DNA from: a virus | Length of the DNA stretch: 61,719 nt | Virus record (IMG/VR): IMGVR_UViG_3300030389_002537 | Span: 1-61,719 of that record | Strand: one strand, 5' to 3' | Shown: in pieces, positions 35,577 through 43,060 of the stretch | Layout of the letters: the number at the start of each line of letters is the position of its first letter | How positions within the stretch are numbered: position 1 is the stretch's first letter | Translations under genes and position numbers: made by a program | The notes under the pieces: model-generated | Database searches by the model: none | What the model was told of the DNA's origin: nothing | The model's input: the letters and a program-made list of their open reading frames with translations, nothing else

Positions 35577-36827
35577 ATGGCATTATTCGACAATATTAAC
35601 CGAAGACTCAAATCTATGCAGGAAGGCGGGAGACCGTTTGTAATGCCTGAGGTAGATGATGGATCTATCGGCGGATTTAACAGACCAGAGCTTAGAGGTC
35701 TGCGTAAACAAGCTCGTAGAGGTACATTAACCAATAGAGAACGTAGACGTTTAAACTATTTAACAAACGAGGCTAGAGGAAGGCGAAGAAGTGGACTGCT
35801 TGGTGGACTAGGCGGTGCAGCCGCGGCTTTAGGTGCAGCTGCGCTTATTAAAGGTGGCGGTGCTAAGGGGTTGATGGATAGTATTAAGGGTAGAATGGAT
35901 AGCCTTAAAGAAGTATTAGAAACTAGAAAAGAGGAAAGAGATATAGCTAAAGAGCAAAAACCATCAAGAGAAGATCGTAATATTGAGATGTTGGAAGGTA
36001 AGCCAGCAACTGAGATCGAAAGAGATCAAGGAGAAAGACCTGCGCTAAGAGGTGTTGATGAGAATGATGCAGCTATGAGACAGCTTATGGAGGAGCGAGA
36101 TTTAGAAGAGTCTGATCGTTTAACAGACGAGGAGCAGCTACAGGAAGCGACAAGAGAAGCGGATAAGATCTCTGCGATAGACGAAGCAAAAGCAGCAGGA
36201 ACATTCAAAAGAGTAGGTCCACCTCGTGGTGGAAGCACTCCAGAAGAAGAGTTTGCTCCAGGAACCAGCACAGAGGATATGTTAGAAGCACTTCAAAATG
36301 TTGAAACACCAGAAGAACGACAAAGAATACTAGATGCGATGGGAGCTGTCACAGGTCTTAGTGGAGAAGAGGAGCAGAAACAGCAGATGATATTAGAAGA
36401 GGCTCTACAAAAAGGTAGAGGAACTCCAAGTGGTCCATTGCAGGGTGGTGTACCTTCAGGTCAGGGAGAGGAAGTTGAAGTTCCTATGTCAACTAGAGAC
36501 ATGTTAACACAACTAAAACAAGGGGTAGATCCTGAACTTTTAGGCGCTGTTAGAGGCGGTGGTGGAGAAAGTTTACTTTCTAAAGTTGATCCAGAAGGTT
36601 TAGTTCAAGGTGAAGAAGGCGCAGAGGGAGCTTTAAGGCTCTTGCAAACTATAAATAAAAGAAGAGCAGATTTTGGTTTACCGCCTGCTACTAAATTAAC
36701 CAGGGAGTTATTAGACTCTCCAACAGGTACGATTGAAAGACTTAATCCACCTCAGGCAGGTCCAATACGATCAGGTAGAATGGATGCTGGTGGCATGGTA
36801 AAACGAATGATGGCAAGATATAACTAA
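35577..36827 (+). CDS. Virion-associated protein with helical, charged body
   Basis: 416 residues. Basic N-terminus, an Ala/Gly-rich hydrophobic stretch near residues 75-100 that could insert in a membrane, a long acidic coiled-coil region and a C-terminus ending GGMVKRMMARYN. The Gly-Gly-Met-lysine end recurs in neighbouring genes (37304). Probably a virion or internal protein; family unknown. Confidence 0.45.
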   Translation: MALFDNINRRLKSMQEGGRPFVMPEVDDGSIGGFNRPELRGLRKQARRGTLTNRERRRLNYLTNEARGRRRSGLLGGLGGAAAALGAAALIKGGGAKGLMDSIKGRMDSLKEVLETRKEERDIAKEQKPSREDRNIEMLEGKPATEIERDQGERPALRGVDENDAAMRQLMEERDLEESDRLTDEEQLQEATREADKISAIDEAKAAGTFKRVGPPRGGSTPEEEFAPGTSTEDMLEALQNVETPEERQRILDAMGAVTGLSGEEEQKQQMILEEALQKGRGTPSGPLQGGVPSGQGEEVEVPMSTRDMLTQLKQGVDPELLGAVRGGGGESLLSKVDPEGLVQGEEGAEGALRLLQTINKRRADFGLPPATKLTRELLDSPTGTIERLNPPQAGPIRSGRMDAGGMVKRMMARYN

Positions 36828-37300
36828 TGGCAACACTAACATCAACAATAACAGAGAGTATATCTCTAAACGGAGCGGACAGAGGATCCACTAATACATT
36901 AAGTATATCATCCGTAACACAGGTGTTCCACCGTATCGTAACATGTCCAGCAGATCAAGATACCACTTTAGTAACTTTCGATGATTCCACAGATGACGTA
37001 GCTGGTACAGCTGGTGCATTAGATGTAGAAGATGTAAAGTATATAAGGGTAACAAATCTTGGTTCACAACCAGTAAACTTATCATTACAGATAGATGCAG
37101 GAGAAGACAATACAGCTGCTGACGAGTCAGCCACTATATTGTTAGCTGCAGGTAGGAGCTTTATTATGGGGGCAGCAGCGGACGGTGTAGCTGTAAGCGA
37201 TACTGATGGTAATATAGTTACCACTTTACACCATTTAGAATCATTATTAATCGACCCTTCGAGTAACGCGGTTACTGTAGAGGTATTTATAGCAAGTTAA
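36827..37300 (+). CDS. Virion beta-sandwich protein candidate
   Basis: 157 residues, all beta in pattern, Thr/Ser/Asp-rich. Similar in build to the small proteins at 53230, 53625 and 54058. Overlaps the upstream gene by one base (TAATG). Suggests a decoration or fibre-like subunit. Confidence 0.5.
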   Translation: MATLTSTITESISLNGADRGSTNTLSISSVTQVFHRIVTCPADQDTTLVTFDDSTDDVAGTAGALDVEDVKYIRVTNLGSQPVNLSLQIDAGEDNTAADESATILLAAGRSFIMGAAADGVAVSDTDGNIVTTLHHLESLLIDPSSNAVTVEVFIAS

Positions 37301-37303
37301 GAT

Positions 37304-39076
37304 ATGAAGTATATGAAAAAAGGCGGGAGATCATTCCCAGATTTAAACAAAGATGGTAAGATAACCATGGCTGATATCTTACAAGGTAGAGGCGTTATAA
37401 GAGGTAAGCGTAAAAAGAAGAGAGCAGCAGGAGGTATGTATGTACCGCCTGGCGATCAGATGGGTATTGGTGGTGCTTTACTTACCGTTGGCAGGAATAT
37501 AGCACAAGGCAAGGGATTAGGTAGCGGTGTGTTAAAAGGTGTAGGTAGAGCTGCCGTTACACCAGGTAGCGGAATAGGCGCTGGTGCTGGACTTGTTGGA
37601 GCTTTGGCTGGAAAATCTAAAAACCCAATGATTCAGAAAATAGGTAAAGGAATTTCTGGGGTTGGACAGATAGCTGGCATGTTCACTGGCGGCGGAGGTG
37701 CTGGTGGAGGTATTCTTCAAAAGGCTGGTGGTCTATTGAAGGGAGCTACTGGTGGTGGTGTACTACAGGGCTTGGCTGGAAAGCTTTTTGCAGAAGACGG
37801 CATGAAGGTGTCATACGGTGATGGGGGTAAGATGAGCTATGGGCACGGAGGTGAAGCAAAGCCTATGGTTGTGCTTAAAATAGCTGAGGACGGTATGAAG
37901 GTTATGAAAAATGGTGGTGTAAATGGTGTAAATGGAGATAATGGAGATAATGGAGATATTGTTTTTAAAGGTGACGAAAAGATAGATGCTCCTGGAGATA
38001 CAGGAACTGACATCTATACATCAATTGAAAGAGGTGCCAACAAGTATGCAGCTACCAAAGAGGAAAAAGAAGCTAACGAAGCTTCTAGAAAGGCTCTAGT
38101 AGCAGATATCAAACAAATTCAAAAAGAGAACGAAGACAAATTTAAAGAGCTTCGGGATAGTGGACAAATTACTAATCTGGAATATGCCGAACTTACTGGT
38201 AAAAGCGCAAAGGGAAAACCTTTGAAAACTATGGGTATATTGTCTAAATTAGGTGTTATAAATTTAGAAGACTACCCTAATTTCAAGAAGCGTATTGATT
38301 TTTTTACTGCTGGATGGGGTGATCAAACTAAAGCAGACTTTATTAAAGGAATAGATGCTGAGGTTATTAATGAAAATTCACTTTCAGAAGCTGGAAGTGC
38401 TGGTAATAAATCACAAGTAAGTGAGGCTAGCTTTATAGAAAGGATGTATAGAGGTGGAGATCCATCAAAAGGATTTAAGAGGTCTCTTACAAATAGAGAG
38501 GGTGAATTAGAATATAAAATGATAGATAATTTAAATCCTTTTGCAGGTAAAGAACTAGAAGCTTCAAGATTTGGAAAGACGAATTTAGTTAGATTTGGTC
38601 CATCTCAATTTTATACTTACATAGAGGGGCAGGAGCGTAAAGATATTGATCCAATAGAACCTTTAAAAGCTACTGCAATACCGATTGAAAGACGCGAGCA
38701 GGATATAGCAATGAGAATGAGGGAAGCACCTGAACCCCTAGTCCCTGATCCAGACCCTGATCCAGATCCTGATCCTGATCCTGATCCTAGTCCAGATCCT
38801 GGTACACCTCCAGGACCTTCTCAGATAGACCTTGGGATTCCTGAACCTATTTATACAGACTACACTGGAGGGATGGAAACATTAGCTACTGGCCCGTTTC
38901 AACAACAGGAGAGATTGATAAGCGAACAAATGGGAAGTCAAGCAGACGGAGGCAGGGTTTACGATAAAGGAGGTAAAATGCCCCCAGAGCTATTAGCTTA
39001 CTTTTTAAAGAAGCGAAAGGAAAAGAAGCGCCGCATGATGATGGGTGGTAGAAATTATAGAGTTGTAAAGAGATAA
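37304..39076 (+). CDS. Repeat-rich virion protein with EF-hand-like motif
   Basis: 590 residues. Near the N-terminus, DLNKDGKITMAD (about residues 13-24) is a textbook EF-hand or dockerin calcium loop. A Gly/Ala-rich hydrophobic region spans about 45-160. NGVNGDNGDNGD repeats (about 200-220) and an Asp-Pro repeat (about 480-500) act as linkers. The C-terminus is basic. Composition fits an internal or tail protein that passes a membrane; the family is not recognised. Confidence 0.5.
   Translation: MKYMKKGGRSFPDLNKDGKITMADILQGRGVIRGKRKKKRAAGGMYVPPGDQMGIGGALLTVGRNIAQGKGLGSGVLKGVGRAAVTPGSGIGAGAGLVGALAGKSKNPMIQKIGKGISGVGQIAGMFTGGGGAGGGILQKAGGLLKGATGGGVLQGLAGKLFAEDGMKVSYGDGGKMSYGHGGEAKPMVVLKIAEDGMKVMKNGGVNGVNGDNGDNGDIVFKGDEKIDAPGDTGTDIYTSIERGANKYAATKEEKEANEASRKALVADIKQIQKENEDKFKELRDSGQITNLEYAELTGKSAKGKPLKTMGILSKLGVINLEDYPNFKKRIDFFTAGWGDQTKADFIKGIDAEVINENSLSEAGSAGNKSQVSEASFIERMYRGGDPSKGFKRSLTNREGELEYKMIDNLNPFAGKELEASRFGKTNLVRFGPSQFYTYIEGQERKDIDPIEPLKATAIPIERREQDIAMRMREAPEPLVPDPDPDPDPDPDPDPSPDPGTPPGPSQIDLGIPEPIYTDYTGGMETLATGPFQQQERLISEQMGSQADGGRVYDKGGKMPPELLAYFLKKRKEKKRRMMMGGRNYRVVKR
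37912..37962 (+). repeat. Short tandem repeat coding NGV/NGD
   Basis: AATGG-based 9- and 12-base units encode NGV and NGD repeats. Inside the 37304 gene. Confidence 0.7.
38742..38805 (+). repeat. GATCCW hexamer repeat coding Asp-Pro linker
   Basis: Same hexamer and partly identical 24-base piece as at 7414-7490, in an otherwise unrelated gene. Encodes an alternating Asp-Pro linker. Confidence 0.85.
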
Positions 39077-39082
39077 CCACTC

Positions 39083-39253
39083 TTATTTTTCCCATGGCAT
39101 AGGCGACTGAAGATGTCTGTATGTAATTACAAGTTCTTGCATCTGTGCACTGTTGTACCTTCTAATCTTTCGATTGTTTTCTGATGCCTCTGTTGGTAAG
39201 AATGGTAGTAGTAATGCTACCCCTAGTGCTGTTAATAATATTTTAGTTTTCAT
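39083..39253 (-). CDS. Small secreted or lipoprotein-like protein
   Basis: 56 residues. KTKILLTALGVALLLPFLPT is a clear Sec signal peptide, followed by a basic mature part of about 35 residues. Oriented against the late operon, in a gap after the 37304 gene. I used the ATG at 39253, not the upstream one at 39277. Unknown role at the envelope. Confidence 0.5.
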   Translation of the reverse strand: MKTKILLTALGVALLLPFLPTEASENNRKIRRYNSAQMQELVITYRHLQSPMPWEK

Positions 39254-39285
39254 AACGTATGGATTAATGGTTAACAAATCAGTCG

Positions 39286-39293
39286 TATATTTG
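39286..39293 (+). promoter_or_regulatory. TATATTTG promoter -7 element candidate
   Basis: TATATTTG upstream of the DUF5675 gene, with a leader of about 130 bases instead of the usual four. May drive 39428 onward. Confidence 0.4.
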
Positions 39294-39342
39294 GACTGCT
39301 GATCTCAGTATACGATAAAGTTTTCGTAAAAACAAATTTTGA

Positions 39343-39462
39343 TTGAAAAAAAAATACTTTAACACAAAGAAAAAACGCAAAGATCCAGCCGTAGAGGCAG
39401 AAAAAATAAGGTTAAATAAAATAAAAAATGAAACTAGAAGTAATAAGATTCAACAAAGGTAA
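39343..39462 (+). CDS. Possible very small basic protein
   Basis: 39 residues from a TTG start, very rich in Lys, overlapping the start of the next gene. In a poly-A-rich stretch, so it may be chance. Listed for completeness. Confidence 0.25.
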   Translation: MKKKYFNTKKKRKDPAVEAEKIRLNKIKNETRSNKIQQR

Positions 39463-39949
39463 AGATTCCACTAACGGTATATTATTCGATATAACAGATG
39501 GACCACGAAAATTTCTATGCTACACGCTGGAAGACGAAAGTCGCGAGAAAAAAGTATACGGAGAAACTTGTATACCTGAAGGAGAGTATAATATCGGCTT
39601 TCGAACTGTGGGTGGATATCACTCCAAGTACAGCAAGAGATTTGCTGACATACATAAAGGTATGCTTCATGTCTTGGATGTCCCAGGCTTTGAATATATT
39701 CTTCTTCACTGCGGTAATACTGATGAGGACACTGCGGGATGTTTACTACTGGGTGACACGCAAGAAAACAACAACACAAAAAAAGACGGTTTTATAGGAA
39801 AGAGCACTACCGCTTACAAGCGTGTGTATCCGCCTATAGCAAAAGCACTAGAAGATGGAGAGGAGGTAACTATCGTATATAGAGATTTTACAGAAAGTCT
39901 TATATTGCAGCCGTCGGATATAACTGAATTTTTTGGAGGACAAGCATAA
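39428..39949 (+). CDS. DUF5675 family protein
   Basis: 173 residues. The opening LEVIRFNKGKDSTNGILFDI, CIPEGEYNIGF and ILLHCGNTDEDTAGCLLLG match DUF5675, a family of phage and Bacteroidota proteins of unknown reaction. The His-x-Gly-Asn ... Gly-Cys arrangement recalls L,D-transpeptidase-like active sites, so action on peptidoglycan is conceivable. It overlaps the LamG-like gene by one base. No other lysozyme was found in the window. Confidence 0.65.
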   Translation: MKLEVIRFNKGKDSTNGILFDITDGPRKFLCYTLEDESREKKVYGETCIPEGEYNIGFRTVGGYHSKYSKRFADIHKGMLHVLDVPGFEYILLHCGNTDEDTAGCLLLGDTQENNNTKKDGFIGKSTTAYKRVYPPIAKALEDGEEVTIVYRDFTESLILQPSDITEFFGGQA

Positions 39950-40707
39950 TGTTAGGATTAGGAAAAAGTATATTATCACCATATGTAGGAGGTGAAACTC
40001 CTTATACAAACACTCACTCTGTTCGTTTTCCTCAATCAACAACAACTGATTTTTTTGACACAAATACTACTTTGCAAACTCAGTTAAGAGGATCATTTTC
40101 TATTTCTATGTGGGTTAAACCTGACGATGGCCAATCTAGTTTTGAATGTTTTGTTGGCGTAAACAAAGGCGCACAAAATGCCTTTAATTTTTTTAAAGGA
40201 AACAATGATACTAAGTTAGCATTAATTCATTTTTCAAATTCAGGTCTCGCACTATACCAAAGCAATAGTGCTAATTTTACTGATGGCGAAATGGACTATA
40301 TTCATATAGGTGTAGTAGTAACTAAAAATAGTGGAACTCTTACTTCATACAAACTTTACGTTAATGGTAGTGAAGTAGCTGGAACTCTAACTTCTGGAAT
40401 TACAGAGGCCAACCATAGTAATTATACTAACGATCTTAATCTAATTATAGGAGCGTCGCGGTTTGGATCGGGTCTTCTTGATCAAAATAATCCATTTAAG
40501 GGTAATGCTGATGAATTCGCTTTTTTTGATGATGCTCTTACGGATGCCGAAATGCTCGCTATAGGTGGTGGAGGAGCCCCTACAGATATTACAGGTCATG
40601 ATCACTTACACCTTTACTATAAGATGAATAACAGCGTCACTGATGAAGCTGGCAATAGCAACGGTTCATTAGGAGCGCAAGCTGTTTTCTCAACAACAAT
40701 ACCTTAA
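39949..40707 (+). CDS. LamG/concanavalin-like virion protein
   Basis: 252 residues. FSISMWVKPDD, YKLYVNGSEVAG, NLIIGA and DEFAFFDDALT form the order of strands in the LamG/concanavalin-A-like jelly roll. Such domains bind sugars. Likely displayed on virion fibres or capsid for host-surface contact. Confidence 0.7.
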   Translation: MLGLGKSILSPYVGGETPYTNTHSVRFPQSTTTDFFDTNTTLQTQLRGSFSISMWVKPDDGQSSFECFVGVNKGAQNAFNFFKGNNDTKLALIHFSNSGLALYQSNSANFTDGEMDYIHIGVVVTKNSGTLTSYKLYVNGSEVAGTLTSGITEANHSNYTNDLNLIIGASRFGSGLLDQNNPFKGNADEFAFFDDALTDAEMLAIGGGGAPTDITGHDHLHLYYKMNNSVTDEAGNSNGSLGAQAVFSTTIP

Positions 40708-40709
40708 TT

Positions 40710-40937
40710 ATGGCTGTATATGCAATACTTACTGAAGAAGAGCTTAAATCTTTAACTAATTCAGAAATATTTGATTTTATATGTAACAACTATAAAGCTC
40801 ACTCTGATAGTCCTAAAAGGCAGATGCTTGTTTTTGAAGATTCTTTGCCATCTAGTTTAAGTTCTTATAATCCCTATACAGAGACTGAAGTTCAAGCTAT
40901 GTTTGCGGATCCTAATGATCAATGGTTTTACACCTAA
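40710..40937 (+). CDS. Small hypothetical protein
   Basis: 75 residues. Follows the LamG-like gene by two bases, so may be a partner or chaperone of that protein. Converges with the regulator gene with four-base overlap. Function unknown. Confidence 0.55.
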   Translation: MAVYAILTEEELKSLTNSEIFDFICNNYKAHSDSPKRQMLVFEDSLPSSLSSYNPYTETEVQAMFADPNDQWFYT

Positions 40938-41356
40938 ACATTTAACTCTCTATAAACTCTTTGCACAAGTAGTCTAGCTTTTTGAGTTAACGCATATCTT
41001 ACTCTGTAGTTATATTTAGTTTCATCCCTAAATAAATGATCTTCATATGTATTAGATGGTGTGAGTTTATCAAAATGCTTATATAAATATCCTTTATTAA
41101 GCAGAGGATATATAAACCTATTCTGTGTATTGTTCTTATTCATTTTCATATCCATTGATGCGAAGTCTATAGTAAAAAACTGAAGATCGTAACCCCACAG
41201 TAAAAACTCTACCTCACTCCATTTCAGATCAGTACCGCTTGTTATTTTATGCTTAACTTGTTTTAGTCGCTTAAGGTGGTTTCTTAAGATATATTTCTTA
41301 TCTTGCAGTGCAAAATCTCTGAAAAGACGTTTCTTTGGAACTCTACTTTTAGGCAT
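40934..41356 (-). CDS. Winged-helix, MarR-like regulator candidate
   Basis: 140 residues, basic. The middle and C-terminal part (KWSEVEFLLWGYDL ... NRFIYPLLNKGYLYK ... YALTQKARLLVQRVYREL) reads as a winged helix-turn-helix of the MarR kind. It is one of only two minus-strand genes in the late arm. Its start faces a divergent gap with a perfect ATAAATTTAT palindrome (41361-41370). It may control late genes or its own expression. Confidence 0.5.
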   Translation of the reverse strand: MPKSRVPKKRLFRDFALQDKKYILRNHLKRLKQVKHKITSGTDLKWSEVEFLLWGYDLQFFTIDFASMDMKMNKNNTQNRFIYPLLNKGYLYKHFDKLTPSNTYEDHLFRDETKYNYRVRYALTQKARLLVQRVYRELNV

Positions 41357-41360
41357 TGAA

Positions 41361-41370
41361 ATAAATTTAT
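41361..41370. promoter_or_regulatory. Palindrome between divergent genes
   Basis: ATAAATTTAT, a perfect ten-base palindrome, within the 25-base gap between the minus-strand regulator and the plus-strand gene at 41382. Possible autoregulatory site; could be chance in AT-rich DNA. Confidence 0.3.
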
Positions 41371-41381
41371 GGGATAAAGAT

Positions 41382-41693
41382 ATGGAAGAACAAGCTTTTT
41401 TCTTAGAGATTCAGCGACTATCTATGGAAATAGATAGAGTTATTGATAGATACGGTATGCGTGATAGGGCTTTATCTATCATGGTTACTGGGTTGATTGA
41501 TACAAACATATTTGGAGACACAAAAATAAAAGCTATATACAGTTATAGCTTGGAATCACAAGAAGAATTAGATAATATAATAAACTTTATTGATAATACC
41601 TGGAACGATCCAAGAGAAGATTATACTGATCAAAAAAAATACTACAGAGATATAGATGATCTTCTTGACGGCACAGGAATAGAATTAGAATAA
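41382..41693 (+). CDS. Acidic hypothetical protein
   Basis: 103 residues, acidic and helical. First of four short genes leading to the terminase. No family recognised. Confidence 0.6.
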   Translation: MEEQAFFLEIQRLSMEIDRVIDRYGMRDRALSIMVTGLIDTNIFGDTKIKAIYSYSLESQEELDNIINFIDNTWNDPREDYTDQKKYYRDIDDLLDGTGIELE

Positions 41694-41694
41694 A

Positions 41695-41931
41695 ATGGAA
41701 AATGTAATAAGAAAAATTGTGGTCGGAAAAGACCCTAAAAACGGCATGGCGTATTATGTCGGGATGAAGGCTGGTACAGGAGAGGTTTGTGCTATAGTAT
41801 ACGATGAAGCTTATCTTGTTAGGTGGGGAAAAACTAGATACTTAGTATACCTTGATACTGATGACACTCAGGTGTTATGGAAGTCTATTGATGAGATGCC
41901 GTGTATGTTGGAGTTTGATTGTAATTTTTAA
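41695..41931 (+). CDS. Small hypothetical protein
   Basis: 78 residues, beta-rich. Starts one base after the previous stop and ends three bases before the next start. Unknown function. Confidence 0.6.
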   Translation: MENVIRKIVVGKDPKNGMAYYVGMKAGTGEVCAIVYDEAYLVRWGKTRYLVYLDTDDTQVLWKSIDEMPCMLEFDCNF

Positions 41932-41934
41932 GAT

Positions 41935-42522
41935 ATGAAAACTCTTCACGTTTTTGTCGTTGAGCTTGAGAAGCAAATAAACGACACCATAAAGACCGAC
42001 TCAGGCCTTGAGCTTTTTATAGATACTAGATTTGAAAACGGTCAGTTCCCCAATAGAGTGACATCTGGTCCAGTTGTTTCACCACCTATCAAATATAATA
42101 CAGGTGTAGAGGTTGGCGATGAGTTATACTTTCACCATTTGGTTGTTTTAAATGAAGGTCAAAAACTTACTGGAGAAGACAATCATTTCTTTGTTAATTA
42201 TAGCCCAGACATAGCCCTTCATAATCAAGCTATAGCTTATAAAAGCCAAAAAGATGGTAAGATAAGGTGTCTTGCAGGATGGTGCTTATTAAAGGCTGTA
42301 GAACAGGAAGAAGATGACGATTCTGTTATTGAAGTAGTTTCTTTAAAAGATGACCTACCTACAAAAGGTGAAGTTGCATATTTATGCCAAGAAGGTAAGG
42401 ATATGGGTCTGAAGCCTGGAGATATTGTTGAGTTTGGACAGAATAGAGATTATCGCATAACTATAGACGGTCAGGAATACTATCGAACTCGTGCGGAAGA
42501 TTTATTAGGAGTATATGTCTAA
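41935..42522 (+). CDS. GroES-like co-chaperonin candidate
   Basis: 195 residues, about twice the size of GroES. The C-terminal 40 residues (LKPGDIVEFGQNRDYRITID ... EDLLGVYV) fit the GroES pattern Gly-Asp-x-V-x-F, strand, Asp-Gly, strand, Asp-I-L-G. An earlier V-G-D-E-L-Y-F-H (about residues 63-70) fits the first GroES strand pair. Phages use such caps with host GroEL to fold their capsid protein. Placed upstream of terminase, portal and capsid genes. The N-terminal half is unusual. Confidence 0.5.
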   Translation: MKTLHVFVVELEKQINDTIKTDSGLELFIDTRFENGQFPNRVTSGPVVSPPIKYNTGVEVGDELYFHHLVVLNEGQKLTGEDNHFFVNYSPDIALHNQAIAYKSQKDGKIRCLAGWCLLKAVEQEEDDDSVIEVVSLKDDLPTKGEVAYLCQEGKDMGLKPGDIVEFGQNRDYRITIDGQEYYRTRAEDLLGVYV

Positions 42523-42805
42523 GTCTAAATTCACCACGATAGAAGCTGCACAAAGGCTTATGAATAGTATGGAGATCGCTATCAATAACATGATTGACGA
42601 GATCAAAAAACCTGTAGACCCAGAGATAAATGGTAGTGCTCGAAAAGCTGAGCTACAATCTATAAAACAGACAGCGACAGATGCTAAAGAACTTCTTGTT
42701 GAAAGACAAAGATTAGAGCAGATGATAAAGGACTTAAATGAAAGCGGTTCTATAGAACAATCCAAGGATTACTCTGGCGGTTTTGCGGAAAGATTTTCGA
42801 AGTAA
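42515..42805 (+). CDS. Small coiled-coil protein, possible small terminase
   Basis: 96 residues, all helical (residues 8-75 coiled-coil-like), overlapping the GroES-like gene by eight bases. Two genes upstream of the large terminase, where small terminase subunits often lie. No helix-turn-helix is obvious, so the role is speculative. Confidence 0.4.
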   Translation: MSKSKFTTIEAAQRLMNSMEIAINNMIDEIKKPVDPEINGSARKAELQSIKQTATDAKELLVERQRLEQMIKDLNESGSIEQSKDYSGGFAERFSK

Positions 42806-42810
42806 CTTTG
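42803..42810 (+). promoter_or_regulatory. TAACTTTG promoter -7 element, leaderless type
   Basis: TAACTTTG overlaps the preceding stop codon; four bases (TAAT), then ATG at 42815. Same exact spacing as other leaderless sites. Confidence 0.55.
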
Positions 42811-42814
42811 TAAT

Positions 42815-43054
42815 ATGAAGTTATCTAAAAGAAACTATAGAAAAGAATACGATAAGTTTCAAGCATCTCGACAGCAGAAAAAAAATAGAGCAGGAAGGAA
42901 TAAGCGTAGAAGAAGGTTTCTTAAAATGGGTTTAGTAAAAAAAGGTGACGGCAACGACATACATCACAAAGGCGACAAAGTAAAAATAATGAAAGCTTCA
43001 AAAAATAGAGGCATATCTGAAAAGTCTAGATTAAAAGGCTCTACAAGAAAATAA
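42815..43054 (+). CDS. Small HNH-like basic protein next to terminase
   Basis: 79 residues, very basic. GDGNDIHHKG followed by KASKNRGISEKSRLKG resembles the metal-binding half of HNH nucleases (D-I-H-H then N-R). The usual second loop is partly degenerate. HNH proteins beside terminase assist cutting in several phages. Could be a reduced relative without cleavage ability. Confidence 0.5.
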   Translation: MKLSKRNYRKEYDKFQASRQQKKNRAGRNKRRRRFLKMGLVKKGDGNDIHHKGDKVKIMKASKNRGISEKSRLKGSTRK

Positions 43055-43060
43055 ATTAAA

